From the NCBI GenBank assembly GCA_963693305.1, contig OY855906.1, forward strand, positions 9,857,602-9,921,601: a DNA stretch of 64,000 nt. The letters run 5' to 3'. The position numbers were made by a program, and so were the translations under genes. The notes beneath the pieces were generated by a model that did no database searches, was not told the DNA's origin, and saw nothing but the letters and a program-made list of their open reading frames with translations. Positions 24,663 to 36,900 of this stretch are shown one piece after another (position 1 is the first letter of the stretch; each line of letters opens with the position of its first letter). This DNA comes from Meandrina meandrites (lineage: Eukaryota > Cnidaria > Anthozoa > Scleractinia > Meandrinidae).

Positions 24663-26394
24663 GCTCCTCAATTTTTAAGTGGCTTTAAAATGGAAAATCA
24701 TCGAATACAGAGTGCTAAAACCTTGCTGATGAAGGATTCATCTTCCTTTCACGGCCGCGAAGACATGGTGTCATGGCACTTCCAAATGCGTTTTGAATGC
24801 ACATCACAGACTTGAACACAGACTTAATGCGGTTTCAAAAGACTTCTGAGAACAAATGGTAATGTTCGTTATTGCTTCAAGTTTGGATGGAATTTTCAGA
24901 AGGAGCGGTAAAGCCGTTGAGTGAATAATTGACTGCAGAAGCCGTTCTTAAAAATCAAAACTTTCGCTTTGGCTAGAACAAGTGAATAATTGATTCTTGT
25001 ATGTTGAATTGCACGGCTTTGAAATTTTCGATATTTTGATGCTTTTGAATACATTTCTTGGCTTCTTCTTAACTGGCAATTAATAGGAAACAAAGTTTAT
25101 TTCAAGTTTCTCCCATTTTCCATCTTTAGTCCGGAATTTTAGGCTTTTGAAGCCAAACAGATTTGACACGCACGTAGGCGTGTTGTTATCTGACACCCAT
25201 CTTTTATCGGGACTTGCTTCAGTTGTTTATTTAGCGGCTTTGTCTTGAGTTGTATTTATAGATTTAATAATAATAATAATAAACCTTTATTTAACCACGA
25301 TCTACCTAAGAAAGATTTAATATTAGAAAGTTACTACAATGCGTCACAAAATACAAAGGGGTATGTTTATTAACATTTAAAGGAAAGGAAAGCATTGAAG
25401 GCGTTGCTAGTGTTCATTTTGTGCCAGGAACTCTGAAGTATTGTAAGCAATTTTTACGCTGTTTCATGCCGCCGTGATTTGTAAATACTTTCAATCTTCT
25501 CAAATTACCACTTTTCTGCACCAAGAACGCGAGGAAATTAGCTGTAATTGAAGGCATCAAACGGTCTCTAATAAACTTTCATTACTTTAGTAATGAAGTA
25601 ATAAAATGGATATTCCGGCATTGTAAAACTGTAACGCAAGCTAGCGAGAGGAAGACAAAAGGCCCTGGGAACGAATCCGGACAGACAGACAGACGTACAT
25701 CCCAGATGCCGGCTTAGTGCGGCGTTACACACTTTGTGTAAGCCGCACAAAAATCATAGTAAGAGTAATAATATTACCAACAACAACAACTAATAATATT
25801 AATGCATTTCATAAACATATTTTTTATAATAGTAATAATTAAAATTTCTAGGGCGCAAATTCGCATAAGAATACCATCAAACACATCTAAGAAGGAACTG
25901 AAATACGCAACTGCATAAATCAACAGCAGGAAACTGCAGCCCCACGCGTCTCCCTCGCTTCTCCCACGCTATCGTCAATGTCTATTCCATCTTGTAACAA
26001 ACATGGCCGCCCGCACTTCCTAACTATTGGTTACTGCTAGTATTAAATGTGTAATGTTTCTGGATTGTCCTTTTCCCGTCTTGGCCTCTCCATCTCCCCT
26101 TTCCAGGCCCTTTTGATCCACAGGTAGCTCCTATCACGCCCAGGTGTCACTGTACTAGAGGATGAACAGTAAACAACATAGATTAGAAAGAAATTACAAT
26201 GCATAAGTGATTTCTCTCCACAGAGGTTTTCTCAGTTTCTTGCTTCTAAAGTCAAGTGAAAGTGAGTTGCGAAGTGGTGAAAAGTGAGACAGGCACAAAG
26301 TGGTGAAAACTCGCCGCTATGCAACTTGTTTGTCGTCACTTTGCAGCTCAATTTCACTTGGAACATCAATCAAAGCCAATCAATGAATTTTTTT

Positions 26395-26515
26395 TGTGAC
26401 TATTAATTGGTCATCAATTGGCCGATACCAATCGATATCAATTAGCTAATTTTATCGATTGATATCGACTTATCAATTGAATTTCCGATCATCGATTTCA
26501 AGTAATAGCATTGCA
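26395..26515. repeat. ATCGAT-rich palindromic tract, copy 2
   Basis: GGCCGATACCAATCGATATC, TTATCGATTGATATCGACTT and neighbouring palindromes resemble the tract at 23405-23480, and both are next to a TTTTTGTGACTAT stretch. The two tracts are in opposite order relative to it, so they could be ends of one 3-kb insertion or two independent repeats. Confidence 0.5.
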
Positions 26516-26552
26516 TGATTAGAAATACTCAGATGTAAAATACAACTCTTCA

Positions 26553-26558
26553 TTTATT
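26553..26558 (-). terminator. Poly(A) signal of MRNIP
   Basis: TTTATT on the plus strand (AATAAA on the minus) only 12 bp after the MRNIP stop codon, implying a very short 3' UTR. Confidence 0.5.
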
Positions 26559-26569
26559 AACTTGGTGAT

Positions 26570-29500
26570 TCACAAGGAATTCCACCACTCCTCATCTAGA
26601 TCATCATCTACTTTAAACAAATCTTCAGCAAGTAGAGAGTCACACTGGCTGTCTTGACTTTTACTGTAGTTTTGAGAAGGCAATATTGTTTGGCAGTCGC
26701 ATCTACTATTGTCATTACACTTATTATCCAGCGTGCATGAATGTGGCAGAGAGTATTTCTCTATCGTGGTGTCATGTGATCTGTTTTGTGCTGAAGAGCT
26801 TGGCATAAACTTTGCCCATTTTGATGAACTGGAAGTCGCCTTCTTTTGGTCACAAGAATTACTTGGTGGAAAATCTTTTGGGGTAGGATCTCTGGTTGCT
26901 TTAGCAAAATAAATATTGCATTTGCTCTGGCTGGTTTGAGGATTATTTGACTGCAAATCCCCACAAGGCAGTATGCTGTAACAGTACGATTGATATTTAT
27001 TGTGATGTTCCGCAGATATCATATCATGATGTACCAAGGTATGGGGTGATGAATTGGGCTTCCTGGGATTTGTCGCTAGTGGAAAATGATTCTGATTTGC
27101 ATGACTTAGAGCTTTATGAGCGCCGTTACTGATATCCATCCAGTGCATATCATTAGCATTGAGATGATTCTCTTTAGTACTATCTTTATATCTCTTTCCC
27201 CGATGGTAGGTGGTTGATTTGCTGTGGTGCCATGCTGATTTTCTCTTTCCTCTTGATGAAGATTTATCAAATACATCCCTTTCTGTTGTCACATTAATAC
27301 CAACAGAATCCTCTGAACCTGTAAAAATACAACAATTCAGACAGAAATATACTGAAAATTTAGATACAGGTAATTAGTCTACCCTGTGTTCACAGGTGTT
27401 AAATCCAGGCTGGGGCTTATTTTCACTTGTGGAGGTGTGGTTAGCCAGTGGTACCTTGGCACAAGAAATGAAGGGCTCTGTGGACATAGGATTTTTAAAT
27501 TACTTCATTTTAATTTTTTAGGAATGGCAGTGGAGTGTATTTTGGGGGTAAGGGAGGGGAGAGATGATAAAGGAGTTGAAAACAAATTCAAAGATGCTTC
27601 CCATATATCAGTAATAATACCCATTTAATCTAGGTATTTATCCAAAACCTTAACAAATTACCATGATTGTCATCACCAGAATTGATCTCTAAGAACTTCT
27701 CCCATTTGCTTTCTCCCTTGGGAAGTCCAACATGGTCATTATCATCGTGATTTTTCCTGTCCTCAACATCAACTGCAATGTGGCTATTTTTGGATTTAAA
27801 TTCACAAACATCTGGACTTTCATCACCATCATATTCATGAAGCTCTGCTCTCTGTGCTTCTCCGCATTTCATATTTAATTTCTGGACATGTTTACGGCAG
27901 TCCTGACCACTGCCTTGAGCATAAACTTTTTTAACTGACTGCTTTTCTCCACAAACTTTGCATGCCCACTTCTTACTCTTCTTTACCTGTCAAAAGGGTC
28001 AAAGATCAAATTAGCCAGGGATCAATATCTGAATAGCTACCTTAAAGATTTCATCACCAAAATACAATATATGATATCCGAAGACATACATGAACTACAG
28101 ATTTTAATCCGATAGTGAAATGATCCTCACAGTAGTGTGTAAGCAATTTATGAAATTGTATATTTTATCATAACAACAGGATTCAAACCCATGACCTTGG
28201 CGATACCGGTGCGTTGCTCTACCAACTGAGCTATGAAGCCTTGATACATTGGGAGCAGGTCAATTATAGGTACGAATATCCCGCGGCGCAGATAGAGTAG
28301 ATGACGTAATGAATATATGATGATACTCCAAAGACATATATGAACTGCAAATTAATGACAAAATGAATGAAATGATCTTCGTAGTGTGTAAGCAATTTAA
28401 GAAATTGCATTTTTAACCTGAAAAAAATTTCAAGGTTACAACAAGATTAGAACCCATGACCTCAGCAATTCCGATGCAATGCTCCACCAGCTGAGCAATG
28501 AAGCCTTTACACGTTGAAAGAATGAAGCCTTTACACGTTGTAGGTTGTAGTAGATCATGACATTTTTCAGGTTAAAAAAGTAATACACAGTTTTCCAATC
28601 TTTGGAGTACCTATCCTTTATTTTGCTTTCACATCCAAGCCGCTGTACTGACGAGCTCAAATTTGGCAGGTTACAAAATAAGCTACTGTATTTATAATTT
28701 TTACATGACCAGGGTGAGACGAAAATCAAAAAATCAGGTTGCCCTTTGGGCAAGCTGTTTTTCCATTGTACTAGCCAGAAACTCTGAGGTGGTAGCCCGA
28801 AATTAATGTTTTCAAGAAAGACAATAAAATTTATTTACTGCGCAAAATACATGCGATCCACTAATTCTACAGTACTAAAATAGAAATGCTTGATTTAACA
28901 TATGACGATAATTTGCTTAATTAATTGTGTGCAAACATGTGTGAAATTCTGCACATACTCCAAAAATAGAATGACTTTGGTCCCTTAGATTTCTTGGTCA
29001 TTTCAACTAAGAAAAAAATTGTATTGTTTCACTTTCCCTCACAAACTGTTTGCTCCAAGCTCATTTCTGTAGTTTGTCATAAAAAATTGCTTGCTCACCG
29101 GGCTTGCCCGTCGGGCAACCGGTGATCTAAAGACACTAGCCCAATGAGTCATTCCACTAGCCCCGGGCTATCGGACAGCACTTTTGTCGCGCCCTGATGA
29201 TTGTAGCTTTAAGATCACGTTGCATTTCCATGGCAATCCAGCTAAATATAAATCAACCAAAAATTTGAATTCCACTCGATTTCAGAAAATTCACTCATCA
29301 GATGTTTTTCATCGTTTATGTACAACAAAGTAATTTTTTTTTGATATTTCAACAATGAAGTAATTTTTAACAAAGGGATTTTTAATTTTTTGTTGCTTTA
29401 TGTTTCCCATAATGTCCAAAAATGTTTAAAAATTCCTTTGTTAAATTTCAGAGTTTTTGGAATCAGCAGTTCTTGCTTCCTAAAGTACACCTTAATTGTA

Positions 29501-30300
29501 AAATTTCTTAAATTTTCCAATGACTGGTGACTTATGACATCATTTCCCATTCGAAACTTGAAAAGTTTTAGTGGAGCTTTTCAAGATTGTGGAGCTGCCA
29601 AATTCAAGATGGCATCTAGAACTGGTGGTGGTCACAGAGGAAAAGGAATAATTATAGTCAAAAGTGGATATTTAGCCATGTAAATGGAGCCAAGAAGGAC
29701 TGGTAGAGATGCCTTAAACACATATACCTAGAAAGTTGAAAGGCGTGCATTCACAGCTCATGACACTGTCCCTTCAAGTTCATATATTGTGTTGTTCCAG
29801 AAAATATCTATACCCCAGGCCACACAAGGTTTTTTTTGGTTTGAGTCCCCCCATTCCCCTGGAAATTCCAGTTAAGTCCCATACTTTTCTTTTAAAATTT
29901 TGGCTTTAGAGACTCCACCCCGTAGGAATTTTCATTGACCTTCCATGGGGTGGGTATGGATATATTTCTTTGGAACTGCACATCCAAACCCGGCATCCAA
30001 AGCTTCTGTAACTGGCCTGAACTCTGAACTCTCCGTCCAATGTGCGGGATTGCAGAAAAAAAACTCGTGTTGATTTGCATCTCATTAAATAACGAAAGAA
30101 TAACAAAACAGCACATCTGTTATACGCCTCGTTCTTTTATCCACTGAATTAATTTTCTACAATCCCGCAACTCACTCGAACTCTCTGACCTCTAAGTTTC
30201 AGGTTCCCTTGATTCTGCTTCATTGCAAATGGATACTTACTTGGTGGACCTGGAAAGTCGTGCAGGAGAAACACCTGAGGATCATAAACTCTTGTACCAT
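26570..30300 (-). CDS. MRNIP: MRN complex-interacting protein, 377 aa
   Basis: MRNIP binds the MRE11-RAD50-NBS1 complex and supports the DNA-damage response and replication-fork protection in the nucleus. Three minus-strand exons join in phase: 30241-30300, 27662-27986, 26570-27318 (378 codons with stop). The N-terminus is the family signature: MVQEFMILRCFSCTTFQVHQ, then KKSKKWACKVCGEKQS, so CxxC pairs at residues 10-13 and 29-32 form a zinc ribbon, followed by GSGQDCRKHVQKLN. Two SKWxKF boxes (residues 113-118 and about 294-299) match the repeated S-x-W-x-x-F/Y motif of vertebrate MRNIP. The middle is long, polar and Ser/Asn/His-rich. The C-terminus is acidic (DDDLDEEWW), as in human MRNIP. 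The 2.25-kb first intron holds SINEs and MITEs. Divergent start with the 7TM gene at 30945. Identity secure from the N-terminus and motif order. Confidence 0.93.
28100..28540 (-). repeat. Two tandem tRNA-derived SINE copies
   Basis: On the minus strand, tRNA-like heads occur at about 28170-28245 and 28430-28510: GGCTTCATAGCTCAGTTGGT, a variable anticodon region and GTCATGGGTTTGAATCCTG (second copy GGGTTCTAATCTTGTTG). Each head is paired with the same tail (GTGTGTAAGCAATTTA, CATATATGAACTGCA). The A box TAGCTCAGTTGGTAGAG and B box are tRNA-like but the 3' acceptor strand is missing, so this is a SINE, different from the family at 32275. Confidence 0.7.
28709..29199. mobile_element. hAT-like MITE with CAGGG ends
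   Basis: Left end CCAGGGTGAGACGAAAATC; right end, as reverse complement, TCAGGGCGCGACAAAAGTG. The interior carries GGTTGCCCTTTGGGCAAG and CTTGCCCGTCGGGCAACC palindromes. It lies in MRNIP intron 1. No clear duplication was read. Confidence 0.5.
29787..29988. mobile_element. GGAATTTCC foldback MITE, copy 2
   Basis: GTTGTTCCAGAAAATATCTA at the left, CCCTGGAAATTCCAGTTAAG and TTTTAAAATTTTGGCTTT inside, and CCATGGGGTGGGTATGGATATATTTC...GGAAC at the right. Same architecture as the copies at 7926, 32065, 39935, 46390 and 63190. Confidence 0.7.
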
Positions 30301-30944
30301 ACTTTACAGATTTTAAGCAACCTAGATGAACTTATCTCCGAATTAAAGCAAACAAACTGTTGAAGTTCTAGGTCTTCAAATATGGCGCGCAAACCGATTT
30401 ACGAACTTTACCCTTCATTTACGTTGAACGAAATGTCACTGTAATTATTGGAGCCCAATCTCTTAGCCGCCAGCAACATGTAACTTGTTGATTCGGACTT
30501 CGGACAGATACACTGTACACGCAACTTCATGTTGTCCTGTAAGCTGAAAATCTTGCCTGAGATCAGAAAGGATCAAAGCAGGTACGTGAAAAAGAATTTT
30601 CTGTGTAATTTGCATAAATATAATTTAACATTTATAACGTGCGAATATTCTACTACGCGTATTTTTACTAGCCTGAGCGTAATATTACTGCACGACATTG
30701 CATATTTTTGTACGCTTCGCGAACCATGGATCGTAGCTTGAGATTAAATTGTATTTGTTGGAAAATCAACTTGATGTGAATTTTCTTATGTGGTATTCTT
30801 TCTTCCATTGTTTAAAAGGAAAATCTCCAGCCTATCGAACCCTTTCAGTTTTGCTCCGTAGAGCAATTGAGAGCTCATTACAGCCGTATCAGATTTCACC
30901 CAAGACTTGATCACTTTGGAGTTGTCTGCAATAGTACGTGCAAA
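30301..30944. promoter_or_regulatory. Shared upstream region between MRNIP and the 7TM gene
   Basis: 644 bp separate the two divergent ATGs. Transcription starts cannot be read. The region holds a GGCGCGC core at about 30384 and no TATA box in an obvious position for either gene. A bidirectional promoter is inferred from geometry only. A possible 5' splice site for the 7TM mRNA at about 30582 (CAGGTACGTG) suggests a 5' UTR exon here. Confidence 0.4.
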
Positions 30945-33900
30945 ATGTCAGCTTTGATTAGCAGCCCTGGACCGGAAATAAGAGATGCATCTCTTTCGTC
31001 TTCGGGCAACCAAAAGCCTCTGATACACAACGAGAGAAATCGTCTTCTTGTGGCTTTGGTGATCATTACAAGCTTGCTTCTGATATGGGGCGTCTCTTTA
31101 CTTCCTACCATTTTTTACGTGAATAAACTTGAACCGCCGAAGTCCAAGCCCGGGGAACAGCAAGTAGGCTTGAATATGAGGTGAGGTTAAATGGATATTT
31201 CTTTCCGGAGTTACTATAAATGTGCTGTTTTCAGTTTTGTAGAGGTGCACAGAGGATTTTGATCTTTTCAAAGTTTTTCAAGCCAAGAATTTAGTTTTCC
31301 AGAAATCAATGGATGGTCAATCAATCAATCAGTCAGTCAGGCAATCAATCAATTGGTCAGTCAATGAACTTCATAGTTGTGTCATCAGTTCATTCCAGCT
31401 CAAATTATTGGCCTTATCACAGTTTTCAACGCCATCTTGGCGGGTAGGCAGCACAGTTAGAAATTACAATGTTTTTATGGGAATCCAATGGCAAATTTTT
31501 TTTTTTCAAAAATTGAACTCTGGACGACCTATGAATCATAAAGTAACATACTAGGCAAAAGTTTTTATTCATCAATTTTGAGGGATGTAGCTGGGCTAGA
31601 AAGCGTTTAGTTACGTTTTTAATTTTCCGTACATTTGCCTATAATTTGTTTCCTGCAAACTGCATCAATTTGCAGAAAAAAATATTTGCCGTTGGATTCA
31701 CGTACAAACATTCCCAAAGTCAAGATGGCATCTAAAACTGTGATAATGCCTATTTTGTAACTGAGCTAACTTGGGAGACCTAAAATTAATTGTAGCATGA
31801 CAATACCCCTTCCCCTCCCTCCAAAAAATCGAAAATTATTTTGATTGAACAGGGGCAATTTATTAGAACAAATATATGTTATTTTTTCCTGATGCATTGA
31901 AAAGCTCTTGTTCAACTACTCGATCTTCATAATGACAAATTTGTTTTGTGTTTCACATCATTGTGCCTGGAGTACTTTTATGGAAAGCTTCCATGTGGTG
32001 TTCTTATCTGAAACTAAACCATTTCAAGATGCAAACTTACTTATTGTGTTGTTCCAGAAGATATACTAGGGTTTTCTGGTTGAACCCCTCTTCGTTCCCC
32101 ACTGGAAATTCCAGTTTAGGTTTATACTTTGCTTTTAAAATGTTGTTCTATTTTGGTCTTTTAATCCCACCCCCCCCCCCCCCCCCCTCCACACACACCC
32201 CATCAGAATTTCTAATGATCCCCTGGAACCACAAATATTATTAATACCTTCCAGATATGATATGGTGGGAGGCGTGGTGGCCTAATGGTTAGTGCGCTGG
32301 ACTCCAGATCGTGCGGTTCGGGTTCAAGCCCTTGCCGGGGCACTGCGTTGTGTCCTTGGGCAAGATACTTAACTCTCATAGTGCCTCTCTCCACCCAGGT
32401 GTATAAATGGGTACCGGCGAATTTACTGCTGGGGGTAACCCTGCAATGGACTAGCATCCCGTCCAGGGTGGAGTAGCAATACTCCTAGTCGCTTCATGCT
32501 ATGGAAACCGGGATAAGCTCCAGCCTGATGGGCCCCTAGGCTTGTATACACACTTTACCTTCCAGATATAACATCTTTGAATTAAAAAAATCCTTCTGCA
32601 TGACAACCGATCTATTATTATTGCCAATTAATTAATTTTTATTTATTATATTCAGCAATCAAAGCATGCTAGTGCCAATGCTTCGCTACCCGTGTAGTCA
32701 TCCACTTGTGTTAAACGAAAAGACAAGTATGTGTGAACCTCCATGTCCATGGGTCACGTTTACTCCGGCTGAAGACTTTGCTCTGAAAGTGGTGGACAAC
32801 TTCTCTATCGCCATTAGCTTGTTGGGTTTCGTCATAATCCTGGCAACTTGGATCAGGATCAAACAGCTGTGAGTTTCATAAACATTCAATCTTGAGAACA
32901 AAATACAAATTCTCCTCACTGTTTTCAAACATTTCTACAAACGTCATTAGGAGAGCTTGGTTTTACTGTAAATCAAGATCTTCTTCTTCTGCATGATTAG
33001 GTCTCAGGGATTTTTCTTAGTAGGGGGTGCATTATCATTTATGATCTGTCAGTGGATCTGTAAATGGATTTGTTTAAAATATTCACGGGAAATATAGGGT
33101 ATAAAGAAGCACTATCCAGAATTTAAAGACCAGAGATAGTTGCAATCCCAGGGATAAATGGCTATGTTATGTAAAAAGATGATATTGACCAACTTAAAAA
33201 AAGTTTATAAAAATTTCACTAGAAAAAAATAAATACTTGTGGCTGTTCATTCTCGTCCCCAGAGCTGGCTGTCTCTCTTCGCTGGCCGGGCCTTTGCACG
33301 AGAAACAGGCGGGGACACAATTTGATTGGCTAAATTTCAACAAAGGAAATTTTCACCATGCAATTAAATATGCAAAACCTTGCTCTTGCATTTTAGAGCA
33401 AAATTCAAACAGACAAACAACAAAATTTCTAGCAATTTTTCGCTATGTAAAACCTTTTGAGAGAGATGTTTCATGATGTGATTTGTGCAGCACTTTTTGA
33501 GAAACAACTTTCGAGCATGCTTGGCGTAAACACAGTAGTCAGGCCGAATCAGCCACACGGAAAAAATTCGCAAATATGCAAGTCATCCATTCGCGTGCAG
33601 TTTGTTGCTAGATATTGGAGAGCGTCCACTTTGTGATGCAATTTTTGTGTTCAACACTTTGTAAATGCTTCCCAAGAGACTTCCATTGATCACAATCGTC
33701 AGGGTTTTCTGAATAAAGGACCCTTTCATAGCAAGTATGCCAGCTTTTGTAAACGTAAATTAATATAATTACTCTGCAATTAAGTATCAATGATAAAAAT
33801 TGCTCTCAAATTTCTTAGCAAAATTCAGAACAAACAGGGAGCAAAACTTCTAGCTATTTTGTCTGAAAAAACCTTTCGCATGAGATGCTTCTTGATGTGA

Positions 33901-36900
33901 TTTTTGCAGTACTTTCTGAGAAATGACTTCCAAGCATGTTTAATAATTGAAGCTTGGTAGACAGGCCGAATCAGTTGGCAAATGTATATGCAAATCATCC
34001 ATTCGTGTGCAATTTGTCATGCATTCCCATGTGTGAGAATTTTTTTTATACATTTTAACATTATTTTTTACATTATCTGTAATAAGAATGCTATAATTGC
34101 TTATCATTGTGAATCAAATATCATATTGCTATCTATATAGGTGACAGTAAAAAAATTTATATATATAGTTTGGAAGTCTTATAAAATTGCAACTGACACA
34201 ACATAGCTGAAACTATGTTCACTCCTGTGAGTGCTTTTATTTTCTTATAGGGGTGGCGAATGGCCTTTCAAAAATGTTGAGTCTCGGAATCTCGGCGCTT
34301 AAAAATAGCGTCTCGGAATCTCGGATTTCTAGAAATATGACGGTCTCGGAGTCTCGGATTTTGAAAATTTGGATCTCAAAATCTCGCCAATGGGACTTCA
34401 ATTTTTTATCCGCAAGCTTATCCGAAACGAGAAATCAAGAAGTTCACCCCTGCCGGAATCTGCATTCACAATTGGCCATGTTCTAAATGAGCAGGGGACT
34501 GGGTACAAACATATTTTTTCTTGGTACGAACATTCAATATCGATTGAATTGAAAATGGGGCACGTAATCTGAAAGAGCATCCAAAAGTTAGTAAAATTAC
34601 CAAATATGATGGTTATTGGTTTAAACGCAAAGGCATGGTACACTTTTAAAATAAGAGAGCTTAGTATGGATTGGAGGACGTCTGTCCCTCCAATCCATAC
34701 TAAGTGTACCATGCCTTTGGGTTTAAACCAATAACCGTCAAATTTGGTGAATTTACTAATTTTTGGATGCTCTTTCAGATGACGTGCCCCATTTTTCAAT
34801 TCAATCGATATTGAATGTTTGTACCGAAGAGAAAATATGTTCGTACCCAGTCCCCTGCTCGTTTAGAACATGGCTAATTGTTATGTAAAATATATATAGG
34901 AAACCGTAATTTCCACTTTATAGAGGAAATCATGTCATGATAATAGTACATGGGTACCCAACGACAATCGTTTGAGAATTGAACTGTTTCTCGTATTTTC
35001 TGATCAAGTGCGTCTCGGGCTCGCATTTTTGTAGCGTAAGTCTCGGGCTCGGATTTTACAAACAAATTCAAGTCTCGGGCTCGGATTTTTAAGCTATGGT
35101 CTCGGCGTCTCGGAAAGGCTCGGATTTTACCATTCGCCACCCCTTCTTATGCCTGCAATCATCAATCTAAAAAAAATGTTGGTACGCTTTGAAAAGTTCT
35201 TCTTATTCTTTACTTTTACAGTAGATATCAGACTCCCAAGCAACATTGCTTGGAACTCATTTTGTTGTTTAAGTGTTCAACATTGATACCTGGTGACCTT
35301 GTAAAATGCTTTCATGTGATATTTACAAAGTTTTGGCCTGAAGTGTCCATTTTTTAGGGTTGTTTTTTACAACTGACTACTTTTTTCTTTAGTGTGGCAT
35401 TTTTTGTGTTCAATCTCGAGAACACTAGAGATAGGGGAGAATCAATTGAGTGTGTGAATAAATGTAATTAGCTTCTAATAGTTGATGCATAATTTACTAG
35501 CAAGAGTGTACTATTTTACATTTATTTTTTTACAGCCGGTGCTATCCTCATGTGATTCCACTGTACATTCAAGGCCTATCAGCAGCCATCTGTGAGTTTC
35601 AGTCATGTGTTTTTGTTTGTTTGCACTGTTTACCAAAAGTGTTATATATAAATACACCTTATTCGATGCTTTAACATACAATACGTGCGGATATTTTGCG
35701 AGTTGCGTATAGTATAGCAATGAGCAAAATGTCCGCTCGTATTATATGTTAAACCATCAAATAAGGGATTTATTAATCCACTAAAAATTAAAGTTTGGTT
35801 CAGCCGTTTTGTCGCTTCGCTTTCAGTCTATATGTTTGCCCTGTTCTACAGTGTAATAAAGTGGCATATTTTACGCATTCTTTTGCCCTAATATGGTAAA
35901 ATGGCGCAATAGTGGAATAATAAGTAATAGTAATTGGACTGAGTGGAGTACAATTCAGGGAGTAAGCGGGTGAGAAATTCCAAAACCGGCCAAGTGTGAA
36001 GCGTGAGGCCAATTTGAAATTATGAGCACAATTACCCTGACTCTGAAATTCACAACACGAGGTCCAATTACTATTTTAATTGTATTAATAACAAAATTTG
36101 AGGTTAGGACGTCTTTGAGAACCTCTCTCATGTGGAAAAAGTCAAAGACATGTTCAATCGGTTTTACAGACCGTAGGAAAATAGCAAGAAAAAACCCATT
36201 TAAGTGCACATGTTTGATGCGCAAATGGCATAGGTGTCCAATTACAAGAAGTTGTAATTGGACACCCATGTAGTCGCCACCAATTACATGTCGCAAATAG
36301 GTGCAGGCAGAACCAATCAAAATTGAGAATTTTGTTATAAATACGATTACTACCATACCTTATTAACAATTATTAAATCTTATCTGGTATAGCAAAACCA
36401 TTATAATACAGTAAACACAGATGTCGCCTTTGCTATTTATGACTAACGCTGTGGTGTGCACAAAACTTGATAATAGTGCTAAACAGCCTCTGATTAAGTA
36501 TCTTTTAAAAAATATTACTACATAAAGAAAGTGCACATTGCTACTCTTTTCACTGACAGTAGTGGAAATGGTTCACTACTCATTATGTTAATAGAAATTA
36601 TAAATAGTGTTTTATCTGACTGTAATTCTTTTAGTAGTCATTAAAAACAGTTTTATCTTGAATAAGTAGCCATCAATAGTGATAGTAGCAGCGGCAGTAG
36701 TAGTAGTGATGATGATGATAATGATGATGATATCTTTTTTATTCATGCCCAAATAAAGTTGTTATTCATCATTAAATTATTGTTTTTAATAATAATTGAC
36801 AATTTTATCTGTAGGTTTCTTGCTTGCCGTTGGTAATGGTATGGGAAGGAAAAAAGCCTTCTGTAGCAGCAAGTTTTATGCTGAGGCTCAAGAGAATCCC

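Larger units (their letters stand above)
24663..26569. other. Intergenic region without supportable genes
   Basis: Between the foldback element and the MRNIP 3' end. It contains an (AAT)n run near 25266-25281, a stretch ending in the 16-nt inverted repeat GCGGCTTACAC-type (about 25715-25748) and the ATCGAT-rich tract at 26395-26515. Short frames here show no splice-linked or family-like coding sequence. Confidence 0.6.

Noticed and set aside
28170..28245. Possible tRNA gene on the minus strand (GGCTTCATAGCTCAGTTGGT)
   Set aside because: The A and B boxes are present, but the acceptor strand cannot pair and a repeat tail follows; a second diverged copy lies next to it, so it is a SINE head.
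30230..30361. Plus-strand 43-codon frame starting ATG at 30230 antisense to MRNIP exon 1
   Set aside because: It overlaps the MRNIP start exon exactly where the minus strand encodes the conserved zinc-ribbon N-terminus; no independent support for a protein.
32285..32476. 63-codon plus-strand frame
   Set aside because: It is translated SINE sequence (A box, B box and body), not a gene.
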